DNA of 64,000 bases from Monodelphis domestica. Lineage: Eukaryota > Chordata > Mammalia > Didelphimorphia > Didelphidae. Positions within the stretch are counted from its first letter, which is position 1. Every line of letters begins with the position of its first letter. The translations under genes and the position numbers were made by a program. This document shows positions 11,341-23,117 of the stretch, in pieces. The DNA lies in contig NC_077229.1 of the NCBI RefSeq assembly GCF_027887165.1, positions 366,961,001 through 367,025,000 of the forward strand, read 5' to 3'. Under the pieces are notes generated by a model. That model was not told the DNA's origin, did not search any database, and saw nothing but the letters and a program-made list of their open reading frames with translations.

Positions 11341-14209
11341 AATAAAAAACATTTTGTTGAAAAATTCAAAGATTTCCATAGTATTAGGACAAATAGATTG
11401 CTTAAGCAATCTTAAAACAAATGTACCATTCATATTTGGGAAGGCTGTTGTATATTTCTTAGAGCAACATTCTTTAGACAATAAAGGGTTAACCTGGACA
11501 GAGGGGTTTCCTCTAATGGATATAGTTCCTTGCACCCTTGGATCTTTCAGAATTTCTTGTTATCTATTTAGTATCAAGTAACATATGTCTAGTACAAAGA
11601 TGACATTTTCTTTTATCACTTCCTCCTCTCAGATATTTAAAGAGTATTTTTCTTTGTCCTTCATATCTTCCAGAGCAAGTCACTTAGCCTCTGAGCCTCA
11701 GTTTCTTCATTTAATAATTAGATTGGATTAGAACTTATGACAGTTTGCCAGAAACAAACTTCAACTACTTGACAATTGTCCTTAACCTTTATTTTTTGTC
11801 TTAATTTGGAACTGTAAAATATATATCTGCCACAAAATCCATTCTATCTTCTTTTCCTAACTATGTTTCTTCTGATTCTAAAAGCCTGCTATAGTAAGTA
11901 CTAACCATCCCTGTAAGCCTTTAATAAATACTTGTTCAGCAGCTTAAAAGCACTCTAAGGCTGCTCTCTTTTATACTCATCTTTCCTTTATTATCCAACA
12001 GTCCATTCATATAATTTTTCACAGTACTTCTCTCTTAAGCCATTGCTTATCTAGATAGACTCCCCCAAAATATGGTTATTTAGAACTACCACTTAGCAAT
12101 TTAGTGTCATTGATGTAAGAAATAAGAATTTCAGTAGAAAGTCAGAAAATGCTTGGAAACACTTATCTTGATATTTTTTATAGTTGGGGCCATTGAGCAA
12201 ATTTCCCCTGTCATTAATGGATCCTTCTTGAGCTACATCAATCTGCTCACCTAAACTAGCATACTTGGTACCTAGATCTGGGGAGAATGGTAGAAGTAAA
12301 GAGGGGAGAAATTGACTGCATATACATGAGAATTTCACCCTTCACTGTACTATATTATGACTTACTCATCATGATCCACAAGGTTTGAGGCATTTATCCC
12401 TAAAATATAAATTTCTATAAAATGGAGGTAGCAACTACTTTCCATTTTTGAGTCTTGTCACAATGCCTGACAAGGACTATATTTCCTTCCAGAACTAGGA
12501 CAGACCTCACCTGATTTGTGGAAGAAATAGCCCTGGACATTTCTCGATTTTTTCATGATCAATGGGGCAAAGGGTATATTAAGCTACCAAGATATAGTAT
12601 TTTTATTGGGTATCCAACAGTCAAATAATTAACTCACAATATCTTGTTTCTTTAGATTAACCAGTAGGATAGGCCCATGATATTGGGTTAATATTGGGCC
12701 CTTCTTTCTGGGAAGTTAAATGGAGATAAGGTGACTTCTTGGTGCAATAATTCTTGAGACTATTTATTATTGTCAGGTTTCCCCCTCTTAAAACTTTTAA
12801 TTTTATGTAAATTATTTTTGTTTTTACTTAAATATGAGGTCATTTGATAAGTTCTGATTGGTAGAGAGAGGATAAGGAATATTAGTGAGGAAGGACATTA
12901 TATGGAGTAATCTTGAAATCAAACTTAGGAATACTCTCAAGAAAACAAATTGGGCTACTATTAGATTTGAAAGTTTCATGATTTAATTTATGGGGCTACT
13001 TTATTCACTAACATACATCCCATTTTAAAAATTAAATCACGCTATTTTCATCCATACTCCCAGAGATTATTCACTGGAGATGATCTAAAATCACAGGCAA
13101 CTTTTCTTGTTTAACATTTTAACTTTGGGGTTTCCTATTTTTTTCTTCCCTATGTAATCAATTCAGTTTTGTTTTCCTTCCTTTTACACATATCCTTGAA
13201 AATGTCCTCTATATAGTTCCTAAGACATTGTTGGCAAATTTTGAAGACTGCTTAACAAAAATTATGTCTGATCATTGCCATTACATGGTTTAAAATTCTG
13301 ATTCTGAGATTTAATTGTGCTGTGATTCTGAGATTCTATGATTCTACGCATATTATCTGAAGGAAATTATAGTTAAAAGATGGTCTTTATGAATATTAAG
13401 AAATTTGGGGTCACTGAAAGACCCATTTTCCAAATATGATACAACCTATCTACCCTAATGCTTATTCATTTTGGGCCCAATTTCTTATAGTACAATAGCA
13501 CTCATCAAAGATAATTAACTAATTAATTAATATTAATGTTTTGTCTTATCAAAGAGTCCATAAACCTACAAGTCACAAACAAGGCAAAATTTTAATTTAA
13601 CTATTTCTAATCATTTAAATATGCCCATCAATTTATTTGTTTATTTATCATCCATATATTTCAGAATATCCCCAATACCGTGGTTGTTATTTCTTGACCT
13701 CCTGATGGAGGCAGAATGGATAAAAAGAGGTATATGCTCCTATGAGTATTTCAATATTCTCCTTTCCTGTCAGTGTCATTCATATAATTTCTACCACCCA
13801 GTTGATTTACCTTTATCCAGTATGTTATTTTTCCTAATATATTCCTACTCTGCCCACTCTTCTACTATTTGTGCCCTAATAAATGTGGGGCCATTTTGAT
13901 TTAGAGCCTTCTCAGATAGACTGACAAGCTTCTCAATCCTCATTAGATGAATCAATTCTATTTCATTATGAGACCATCAGCCAAGTATATAGAACTGTGG
14001 TTCATTTAATTAGATGGTCACTTTTTCATAGGGTAATGTCATAAGTTTTGTAATAAAAATACTCTATATAAATATAAACTATTATGATTTTTCAGAAATA
14101 CATTCTAAATAATGAAAGTTCCCATAAAATCATCAACATTTCTTTATATTATCAATAAATCCAATAGCAAAAGAAAGAGAAACCTTTTTTCTCTTTAATT
14201 CTCTTTAAA
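11341..14209. other. Mostly unique sequence with small SINE/LINE tails
   Basis: No gene is supported. 11660-11760 holds a MIR-type sense piece ('agcaagtcacttagcctctg', 'agcctcagtttcttcattt'). 13290-13350 ends in 'gattctgagattctatgatt', the repeated-octamer style of L3/CR1 3' ends. Frames at 11354-11581, 12093-12338 and 13621-13899 have no recognisable domain. Confidence 0.5.
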
Positions 14210-15540
14210 TCCCATTTAAAACAACTGTAGACAATATAAAATACCTGGTATTTTACTGTCTAGGATAAATCCAGGTACTACATGATCACAACTACAAAAC
14301 ATTTCCAAAATGAATAAAGTCAGATCTAAAGGACTGGAAACAAAACAAAACATTAATTGCTCACGGGTAACAAACCAACATAATAAAATGACATTTTTTT
14401 CTAAATTGATATACTTATTTAATGTCATACCAATGTCATACCATACCATACTCTGAAATGATATGTAGACAGAAAAATATTAAAATTCATATGGAAAATT
14501 CATTGTGGAATATTCATATGGAAAAAAATGCAAGACCTAGAATATCAAGGGAATTAATGAAAAAAATATGAAAGGAAATGGATAAGCTATACCAGATCTC
14601 AAACTATATCATAAAGTGTTTTCATAGAAGAATCAGGTACTGGCTAAGATAGACTGGAGGACCAATGGAATAGACTAAGCATTCAACACATAATGGAAAA
14701 TGACCATAGAAAACTGATGAATTCAAAAAGTAATATTTCTGGAAAAACTCACTATTCAATAAAAACTGCTGCAAAAAAACTGGAAAACAATGGCAAATTA
14801 TGCATAGATCACACCTCAGATAATAAACCAAGACAAAGTCAAGATGGATACATGATTTAGAAATAAAGAGTTAGGCTGTAAAAAAATTAGGGGAGCACAA
14901 AGTAGTTTACCTGTCAGTCCTATGGATAAATGAAGAATATAGGTGCAAACAAGACATAGAGAACATTGTGATCTGTAAAATAGATAACTTAGGACACATT
15001 AAATAAAAAAAAAATTCTGCATAAACAACAGTAATGGAACCACGATTAAAAGGCAAAGAAAAAATAAACGGGAAAATTCTTTATAACAAGTCTATCTGAC
15101 AAAATCTTAATTTCTCAAATATATAGGGAACTGAGTAAAACCAGTGAGAATGCAAAGCATTTCCCACTTGACAAATGGTCAAAGGATACAACCACGTCTT
15201 AGATGAAGATATTAAAACTGTCCTTCGTTATATAAAAAAATGCTCCAAATCACTATTGATTAGATAAATGCAAATTCAAACAACTCTGAGTTCACATCTC
15301 TCATCACACTGGCTAACATGAAAAATAAAAGGGAAAATAACAAATGCTGGAGGGGATGTGGAAAATTTTGGACACTAATCCTCTGTTGGAGGAGCTATGA
15401 GCTCATCTAACCATTCTGGAGAGCAAACCATGCCCAGAGGGCCATCAAACTGTGTATATACCCTTTTACCCAGTGATACTATTATCAGGTCTATATCCCA
15501 AAGAGTTGAAAATATAGGGGAAAGAACTTACCTGTACAAA

Positions 15541-15620
15541 AAACATATATATGTATGTATGTATATATATATATTTATATATTTATTTATAAATATGTAT
15601 ATTATAATGTTACATATATT

Positions 15621-15668
<48 letters not shown>
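15541..15668. repeat. TA/TATG microsatellite in L1
   Basis: Alternating 'tatgtatgtatata' and long (TA)n, ending in an uninterrupted TA run up to about 15666. Open frames on both strands across it are low-complexity artefacts. Confidence 0.9.
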
Positions 15669-15721
15669 CCAGTTTTTTGTCACCAAAAAAGACCAGGTCT
15701 TTTTTGGTGACAAAGAACTGG
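15669..15721. repeat. Near-perfect 26-bp palindrome
   Basis: Arm 15669-15694 and arm 15696-15721 are reverse complements with one mismatch and a single-base spacer (15695). The right arm (ending 'ggtgacaaagaactgg') belongs to the L1 sequence. The left arm is its inverted copy, so this is a short inverted duplication next to the TA tract. Confidence 0.9.
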
Positions 15722-16077
15722 AAACTAAAGGGATGTCCACAAATTGGGGAATGATTGTACAAGTTGTGGTATATGCTTGTACTGTAATACTATGATGTCA
15801 TAATAGTCATAAACTGAAAAGACGTTTATGAAATGATGTTAAGAGAAAACCAGGAGAAAGTTGTACACAGTAACAAGAATAATGTATGATGATCAACTGT
15901 GAATGATTTGACAACAAGACAAGGACTCATGACAAAAAAAAAATATTGACCTCTAGATTTTATATGATTGAATCAGTCAAATCTGTACCAGATTCCTTAC
16001 CATCTCAGGGAGTAGGGAGGTGTGTGAGGGATTGAGAGAGGAAGGGTGGTGAGGAGGGAGAAAACTTATTATTTTTT

Positions 16078-16226
16078 ATTAAAATCTTTACCTTCGCAGA
16101 AGGGTGGAAAGGGCTATGAAATAGGGGTTAAGTGACTTGCCTAGGGTCTGGGGCCAGATTTGAACCTAGGACCTCCTTTCTGTAGGCCTTGCTCTCAATC
16201 CACCGAGCTACACAGCTGCCCTCAGA
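16078..16226 (-). mobile_element. Marsupial tRNA-related SINE, internally deleted
   Basis: Antisense motifs: 'aatctttaccttcgcagaag', 'ggttaagtgacttgcctagg', 'gccagatttgaacctaggac' and 'caccgagctacacagctgcc'. It lacks part of the middle (no 'cacacagctaggaagtgtct' core). It lies at the very 3' end of the preceding L1. Confidence 0.85.
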
Positions 16227-16280
16227 GAAATTTTATTTTTAAATGAGAAAGATAATAATTTTTTTAAAGGGGAAAAAGAG

Positions 16281-16990
16281 AACTGAAGCATCATTTATTG
16301 GAGATGATTGGTCCTCAAAATGAGAAAGATGAGCAGACCTTTCCCTACTCACTTCCCCATGGATCTCACTTCTTTACCAGGCTCTGGTCTACCCTGGGGC
16401 CTCAGGACGGTAGGACATGTCTAATTTGGTAGTGAAAATCTCTTGTGCCATCAGGGTGATGAGGTAGATGACTCACACTGAGCTTGGGCAGGGGAGGGGG
16501 TGAGGGGGGTCAGGCCTGGGTTCTCAGAACCAGGAAGGGGTCATGGCAGGCAAAGTTTCCAGCAGGTTAGGTGGGAAAGGAAATGTTTGGGTATCCTCAG
16601 CCTTAGAACTAGTATAGGGGGGTAAGGTAGTGCTTCCTCTCTTTACCCCAGGCCCATTTTAGCAATGGCCTTTTTTTGGCCTCACCACGTGAAAGCTCCT
16701 GGGGTCTTCCTGCAGGGTAGTGAAGGCCTGACTACCAACCTTCACACTTTTAAACTGGGCCAGGGCACAGGGACAGTGGAGGAGCTCAGGACAGCTGTTC
16801 TATAGGTCAGCACATCTGGTGGGAGTTTCTTGCCTAGCCACAGGGCACAAATGGAGGTGAGGGCCCCAAAAGGTCCAAAGAAGCTACTAAATTTGCCAGG
16901 AAGCCAGGGGCCTAGGTCATTGCAAGGGAGATGCTGGATGACTCTTGGGCAGCCAGGCTCAGGACTCTTCCACACCAAAAGCAATTTTGT
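16281..16990 (-). pseudogene. GC-rich block, possible processed pseudogene
   Basis: The base composition jumps well above both flanks for about 700 bp. On the minus strand an open frame (16984-16742, 80 codons) reads KSPEPGCPRV near its start and FFGPFGALTSICALWLGKK in the middle, a hydrophobic stretch that could be one membrane segment. Downstream sequence on the same strand ends with an AATAAA at 16299-16294 followed by A-rich sequence near 16266. High GC, a poly(A) signal at the far end and no introns in view suggest an mRNA copy. I cannot name the parent gene. No clear target-site duplication is visible. An LTR or an unrelated repeat are alternatives. Confidence 0.4.
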
Positions 16991-17559
16991 GTGTGAGAGA
17001 GCTAAGAGCCAGTCAGGATATTTTGGTAAAATATAGGTAAATTTTGGTAAAATAGATAAAATAACATCATAGTTTCAATGATCACTGTATTTAATATAGT
17101 ATAGTTTTATTTTCCTTTTTTATTTACCCAATCTGTGGTCTAGGTAGCTGCCATTATAGTTCTGAACCTTCTCTCTCACTTCAGGTCTTAGGGAGGTATT
17201 CCTTATAATTAATTTGGTATATGTCCTATTTGATTATAATCGTTTTCATGTTTTTTTCTCTATTAAACTTGAGAGTAGGGAATATCTTTTGCCTTTGGCA
17301 AATGCTAGTATGTGCATAGGAACATTAGCATAGGCACATGCTAGGCAGTTACTAACTGCATGTTGATTGGCTGACAGACACAAAAAGATTACTGGACTTT
17401 CCCATTGTCCTTTATTCAGTATGTGTCAGAGGTCAAACTTAAAGGGGGGATGTTGCTGACTCCAAGGATTTCTTGACCTCATTATGGTCTCTACTACACT
17501 ACTCCATTAAATTTCTTTTCCCAACCCTGTTGCTCTTATATTTTTCTCAGTTACATATA
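16991..17559. other. No recognisable gene
   Basis: The segment starts with a short duplicated motif ('attttggtaaaata' at 17021 and 17042). The remainder is AT-rich, and 17290-17400 resembles L2/MIR-like debris too weak to call. Confidence 0.4.
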
Positions 17560-18190
17560 GAAATTGTTTAACATTTATTATTCTAAAATTTTGAGTTAAA
17601 AATTCTCTTCCTTCCTCCTCTACCTCCTCCTCGATAAAGAAAGCAATTCAATATAGATTACATATGTGCACGTAAAACATTGCCATATTAGATATGTTCC
17701 AAAAGAAAACACAGATGAACCCCCCCCCAAGAAAAATAAAGTAAAAAATATGCTTTGATCCATATTCAGAATCCATGAGTTCTTTTTCTGGAAGTAGATA
17801 GCATTTTTCATGATAAATCCTTTGGAATTGTCTCGGATCATAGCATTGCTGAGAACAGTTAAGTCATTCAAAAATGATCAGCATATACTATTACTCTTAT
17901 TTTGTACAATATTCTCCTGATTCAGCTCACTTCATTTTCCATCAGTTCATGCAAGTCTTCCCTGGTTTTTCTGAAATTATTCTGCTCATCATTTCTTATA
18001 GAACAACAATATTCTATCACAATCATTTGCCAAAACTTGTTCAGTCATTCCACAATAGATAGGCATCCCCTTACTTTCCAATTTTTTGCCCCCACAAAAG
18101 AGCTATTTTAGATATTTTTGAACAGATAGTTTTTTTCCCTTTTTCTTTGGCCTTTTTTGGGAAAAGACCTGCTAGTAATATTGAACTGCA
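17560..18190 (-). mobile_element. L1 3' UTR and ORF2 end
   Basis: Antisense of the marsupial L1 3' end: 'ccatgagttctttttctgga', 'gtagatagcatttttcatga', 'ggaattgtctcggatcatag', 'ttcatgcaagtcttccctgg', 'gttcagtcattccacaatag' and 'ccacaaaagagctatttta'. A 9-bp C run lies at about 17719. Frames at 17620-17871 and 17874-18111 are shadows. Confidence 0.8.
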
Positions 18191-19373
18191 TTTATTTAAA
18201 AAAAAACAGATAATACACATAATATACATATATAAATGTATAATTAACAAGAATATTTATTAACTCTAATAGCTCGTTGTTCATTCAAACTGAATAGAGC
18301 TAAATGTGTGATTAAAATACACATTCACACATATACAGATGCATACATATGACCTCAACACTGAACATTCTGAGAGAAAAATGTCTTGACTTTTTCAAGA
18401 AGGCCCTTGAATTGAAAACAAAATTACCTTAGTGTTCATTTTAACTGTAACCTTTAAGCAATCAATGGCTATACAATTTCTGTAATGGTTCTTTAAAATT
18501 AGAATTATTGAAAAGCATTATGATCACTGACGAATGGAAGAAAGTACTATTGATTTGTGGCCAGAAGATTTGGACAGCAGTTATAAACAGGTGCTGGAAG
18601 CAATGTATGGTTGGCTTATATTTATCTCTCTTAGACTGATTGAATTTAAAACAAATTTCCTATGATCTTGTAATGTTTAATGATACTCTTTTATTTTGGG
18701 GTAAATGTATAACTCAATAGTATAATATGAAATATATTCATAAAGAGAAAATGATGTTAAAATATATTAGGAGAGAGATATTTCATGTAATATACTTTTC
18801 TACTATAAGTCTGCAATTATTTCTACTAATATTCAAGCGATTGGCATTTTTATACTCTTTCCTATATAAATACAGAAAACATACTAACTTATTTAAACAA
18901 AAGTTGCTTAATTGACTTATAGAAGGTGGTATATTAACTCATTCAAGCCATAGAAATAACAGTATTAACAACAGCACAAAAATAATGCCTTAAATATTAC
19001 CCTTACTAGACTTAAAGATTGAATGCCAATTCCTGTGGGACTAGGAGAGGAATAAAAACAAAATGGAAAATTTCAATACCATTAAACCTAAAAAGAAGAA
19101 AGGAAAAGTGAAGGACAAGGTGATAGAAGACATTAAGGGAAGGTATTACTATCATGAATCAGACTTGCTTTTAATGCCTCAGCTCTTTTTATTCTTTCTG
19201 CTGACCCAGATGTCAGTTTTATTTTCTTAACTCTTTCTTCTTGCCACAAACTGGGGAAAATGTGCTTTTAACTATTCAGAATTGTGCAACTGCTGACCTA
19301 AAATTTGCTTCCACTATATTTCAGGTGATGATCCTAATTCAAGTTATCTAGGGATTTCTGCTCACTAATATTA
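18191..19373. other. Unique AT-rich stretch
   Basis: No repeats are recognised between about 18360 and 18720, and no coding frame is supported (18727-18915 is chance). The absence of repeat debris in this short interval makes it a modest candidate for non-coding conservation. Confidence 0.4.
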
Positions 19374-19626
19374 TCTTTCCTTCCCTTCTGCTCTTCTCTA
19401 CCTTCCTTTCAAACCTCCCCATAGCTGCTTTCCTTTCCTTACTTCTCCTGTCCTCTTTTCCTTTCCCTTTTCTCCCCTCCCTACCACTTCTCTTCCTTTC
19501 CTTCATCTCTCTTTCACCTCCCCTCTGCTTTTTTCTCCTTCCTGTCCCCTCATCTCTCCTCTCCATCCTCTTTTCTTTCATCCCTCCCCCTCCTCTCCTC
19601 TTCAATACTCTCTATCTCTGTCCCTT
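19374..19626. repeat. Polypyrimidine (CT-rich) tract
   Basis: About 250 bp with very few purines on the plus strand, mixing cttcc, tttcct and ccctcc motifs. The matching Lys/Arg/Glu/Gly-rich minus-strand frame (19605-19348) is a low-complexity artefact. Confidence 0.85.
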
Positions 19627-20491
19627 TCTTTGTCCCTCACAAATAAAACTTGTAAGACATTCTAGTCCACTTGCATCACATGCCATAGATTCATAAGGAA
19701 AAATAGTCTATAGGCCACTGGTCATACTGTACCTTCTAATCTTTAAAAATATTTCTGATACAGATAATATTTTATAGAGGTTTCTAGAGTGATTCTTCTT
19801 GACCTAGAACTATGTCTTAAAATAATAAACTACATAGTTCCATATTATTAAAATTATTTTTGCTTTTTCAATTAAGACTGCTTGGAAACTAAAAGAAAAT
19901 GGATGGATGAAATGATAGATGAAAGACAGCTGGAATAGATGGATGAAATAAATCATCAAAGCGCCATTAAAAAAAGAAAATTTGATTTAAATTATCTTGG
20001 GAGAACAGTTATTCCTCTGAATATTTTATCCTTTTCCTTATTTTGACTTCCACTTTTTTTAAGGGTACTTCTAGCTCTTAAAAGACATGTCCTTCCTTCT
20101 CCATTCCAGTGATCTAAATCCCACCCATTCTTCAATATTCAAATTAAATTCTAACCTCTTCTCAAATCACCTCTACCTGGAGTTGAGAAATTCTTTCCCC
20201 TTTATCTTTTTTTCCCTTTTATAATACTATCAATCCATCATGGATTTTTCAGATCACAACATGGTAAGTAACAGTGTCCTATGAAGTGGAATTAATTACT
20301 TTGTTCTGGAGATCCAACAGGTGCAGGGGAAGGAGGGGCTATAGGTAGCAAGTGTCTGGTTATATAAGCCTTGCAAAACCTGTCCTTACAGCCTAAGGGG
20401 TTCATTCACTAAAGGGGAAAATCTGAGAATTTTCCACTACAATAAAAGTCATATATGTATTATCATACGATTTATATTTTCATGTTTTTCA
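19627..20491. other. No recognisable gene
   Basis: A weak L2-like piece ('ctcaaatcacctctacctgg', 20164-20183) is present. The rest is unclassified AT-rich sequence. Confidence 0.4.
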
Positions 20492-20807
20492 TGTTGCTAA
20501 AGAAGAATATAAAAATGGAGATTTGAACCCTGGACTTCAATTCCCAGAAGTCCTTGGTAGTTCCCAGAATTCCCTAAAATCTCACCAGAGTCCCCACCTG
20601 GACTGAGAACAAAATGGGTATTTAAAATGACTCTACCACCTACTTGCTCTCTGCTTCTGCTTCTAGGCTCACATGACTCTCTACCAGGCAGGCAAGATGT
20701 AGGTTGCATGTGTTTTCCTTGTTTTGTATTTCTTAATTCTAATAATCTTTAATAAACCTCATAAAATATTATACTTATAGCAGAGAAACTAAATTTTAAC
20801 TGTTACA
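20492..20807 (+). mobile_element. Solo LTR (family shared with 63.4 kb)
   Basis: Begins TG and ends in '...aactgttaca'. Its polyadenylation region 'tctttaataaacctcataaa' is nearly identical to that of the minus-strand LTR at 63408-63765. The start region 'ttcaattcccagaagtcc' matches 'ccaatccccagaatcc' in the other copy. No provirus body adjoins it. Exact ends are inferred from the comparison, and no target-site duplication is evident. Confidence 0.65.
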
Positions 20808-20859
20808 AGACATATTTACACTAGACAAAATTCATCAAGTAAATAAAGTGAAGATGGTA

Positions 20860-21025
20860 TTCTTCAGCTTGTATTCAAACTCTATTGGTTCCTTCTATTG
20901 CTATGATAGCCTTTTTCATACTAAGTCCCTTGAAGTTTTCCTGGATCATTTCATTGCTGATAATTAAGTCATTCACAGCTGATCATGACACTTTATTGCT
21001 CTTACTATTTGCCCTCATATTTTAT
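20860..21025 (-). mobile_element. L1 3' UTR fragment
   Basis: Antisense wording shared with the copy at 17.8 kb: 'gttttcctggatcatttcat' and 'attaagtcattcacagctga'. Confidence 0.7.
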
Positions 21026-21664
21026 CATTTTTCTTTTTAATACTACTTTTGGGACCTTGTTATTCTCTTAATTGTTAGAAGTATCTTTTAAATTTCTTTA
21101 ATGTTACATTATCACAACAAAATATTAACTTCTTCAAAGACAAGATCCAAGTTTCTAATTAATTTCATTGCATGCAGAGGATTTTAAAATGCTATAATAT
21201 AATATAGATTTTCAAACACTAACAAATATTTAATATTTGTTGATTGATTGACTGCTGAGTATCTCTCCAAGCCTTATTTGTCAAGTAATCTGAGAAAATT
21301 TCACATTTATCTGTGTAATGAAGGGAAATAAAGGCATAGTTAGCTGAATTATCCATGGATATCATATGTGACAGTAACAGCATATAGATGTGTGCAATTG
21401 AATATTGTGATTTTTTTATCAGAAAATATTTTCATCTCATTTAGAATGTTGTTTATACTTAATATGTAACACAGAGGAATTACCCCTTCCTTTAAAAGTA
21501 TATATATATATATATCTAAAACATTATTTTATTCTTTAATAAATAGATTAAGAGATTTTTCTATTATCTGAAATAATCAGTACCTCAAGCAAATGAATTA
21601 ATCATTCTATAGTCTCTTGTTAGTTTGTGATATAATGACACTGACCTTCTTAGTATTACTCTTG
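21026..21664. other. No recognisable gene
   Basis: An L2-like remnant is possible at 21060-21180 ('acttcttcaaagacaagatc'). A (TA)n run lies at 21499-21516. Nothing else was recognised. Confidence 0.4.
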
Positions 21665-21995
21665 GAGGCATTTTAACTGACTCTCCCTTGTCTGGAATGC
21701 TATATACCTCATCATCTGCACTTCCTACTTTTCCTGGTTCCCTTCAAGTCCCAGCTAAAATCCTACCTTTCACAGGAAGTCTTTCCTAATCTGTCTTCAT
21801 TCTAGAGCCTTTCCTTGGTTGTTTACTTCATAGTTATCTCGTATAAAGTGTCTTTGTATATAACTATTTGCACCTTTTTTTCCCTATTGGATTGTAACCT
21901 CCTCAAAGATAGGCTCTTTTGCTTTTCTTTGTATCTGGCAAAGTTGACTTATTTCCTGACTCTTAGTAGTTGCTAATTATTTTTATTGATGGTCA
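21665..21995 (+). mobile_element. L2 3' end
   Basis: The order typical of L2 3' ends is visible: 'cccttgtctggaatgctata', 'cccttcaagtcccagctaaa', 'ggaagtctttcctaatctgt', 'ttggattgtaacctcctcaa'. Old and truncated. Confidence 0.7.
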
Positions 21996-22879
21996 TTTTA
22001 CACACATGGACACATATTCACAATGTAAATTTCAGTCCACTGGTGAATCTTGATTAATTCTTAGGTGATATTAAAAATTTATTTTTACTTTCTCTCCTGA
22101 GGAAATCAAATATTTGCAGAAAAATCAGAAAATATTTTGATTATAAAGGGTGAATTCTTTTCTGGGTTTTAGTTTGACATTTTGAAAAAGAGGATTGAAA
22201 ATATATTATTTTAACAATATTTTATTCTATTTACATTGTACATATAATAATTATTATTCTAAATGTTTATATACATTTCAGAACAGCATCCTAAGTGAAT
22301 ATATCATAAAAACACTTACATATTTTGGTGCTAATGCCATTGAATAATATTTATGCTATAAAATAATGCTTTTATGACTTACAATGGAAATTTTATTCAT
22401 GGTTTTAGCAACATGTTTATGCAAATACATATTTCTTGAAAAAATATTTGAAATTAGCAATGGAAGTGCATTGTAGGGTTTTTGTTTTTTTTTGAGTGTA
22501 TCAGAAGAAATGTACCTTAGAAAACATAGTCTTAAGAGATTTAAAATTGTATAAGTTTTCCAGGTGGCTAGTGAATACTATGCCTTCCACCCCTTTAGAA
22601 AGAAAGAGAAAGGGAAAGACCACACAAGCAAATAGCCATATACCAGTTATATTTTTAATATAAAATAATACTTAATTTTATGTCCTGTCCTAGACATTGG
22701 TTCTATGATCCTAAACAAGTTATTTAACCTCTCAATGGTAATAGCAACTCTTAAGCTGGAGTTTATTTCTATTAGTGGAGAAACGAGAATTTTCCATTGG
22801 GAGGATTTGTGTGTGTATTACATGCAAATATAGCAAGTGATATAAATAGAAAAGATTGAGAGAGGAGAGAAAGAGAGAG
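21996..22879. other. AT-rich unique sequence
   Basis: No coding region or repeat could be identified with confidence. Confidence 0.4.
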
Positions 22880-22918
22880 GCACACAAACCAACACAGACA
22901 CAGAGAGGAAAACAAAGC

Positions 22919-22980
<62 letters not shown>

Positions 22981-23117
22981 ATAATCTGTGAATTTTTTGG
23001 TTTAGGGAACTCACAGTAAGGAAATTCTTATACCAGTGTTTGTGTGTGTGTATGTGTGTACCTACATATGTGTATATATATGTATATATATATATATATA
23101 ATTCTATATATATATAT
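22880..23117. repeat. (GA)n and (TG)n/(TA)n microsatellites
   Basis: A purine-rich lead-in is followed by an uninterrupted (GA)n at 22921-22972. A second tract of (TG)n then (TA)n covers about 23038-23117. The Leu/Ser-rich minus-strand frame over the GA run is an artefact. Confidence 0.95.

Larger units (their letters stand above)
14210..16076 (+). pseudogene. L1 ORF2 C-terminal half and 3' UTR
   Basis: Order and wording match the second half of L1 ORF2. Sequence around 'aatagactaagcattcaaca' near 14670 is followed by the 'gacaaatggtcaaaggatac' block at 15170, 'acactggctaacatgaaaaa' at 15306, and 'gagagcaaaccatgcccaga' at 15419. The 3' UTR then shows 'ggggaatgattgtacaagtt' (15747) and 'gtacacagtaacaagaataa' (15864). 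The frame is broken by stops and indels. A TA-rich microsatellite and a palindrome interrupt it at 15541-15721. Confidence 0.8.

Noticed and set aside
15397..15795. 132-codon plus-strand frame
   Set aside because: It starts in L1 ORF2, then runs through a TA microsatellite and the palindrome; the long run is accidental.
17719..17727. C run as part of a G-quadruplex
   Set aside because: It is one homopolymer run without three further G tracts nearby.
19348..19605. Lys/Arg/Glu/Gly-rich 85-codon minus-strand frame
   Set aside because: It is a pure translation of the polypyrimidine tract.
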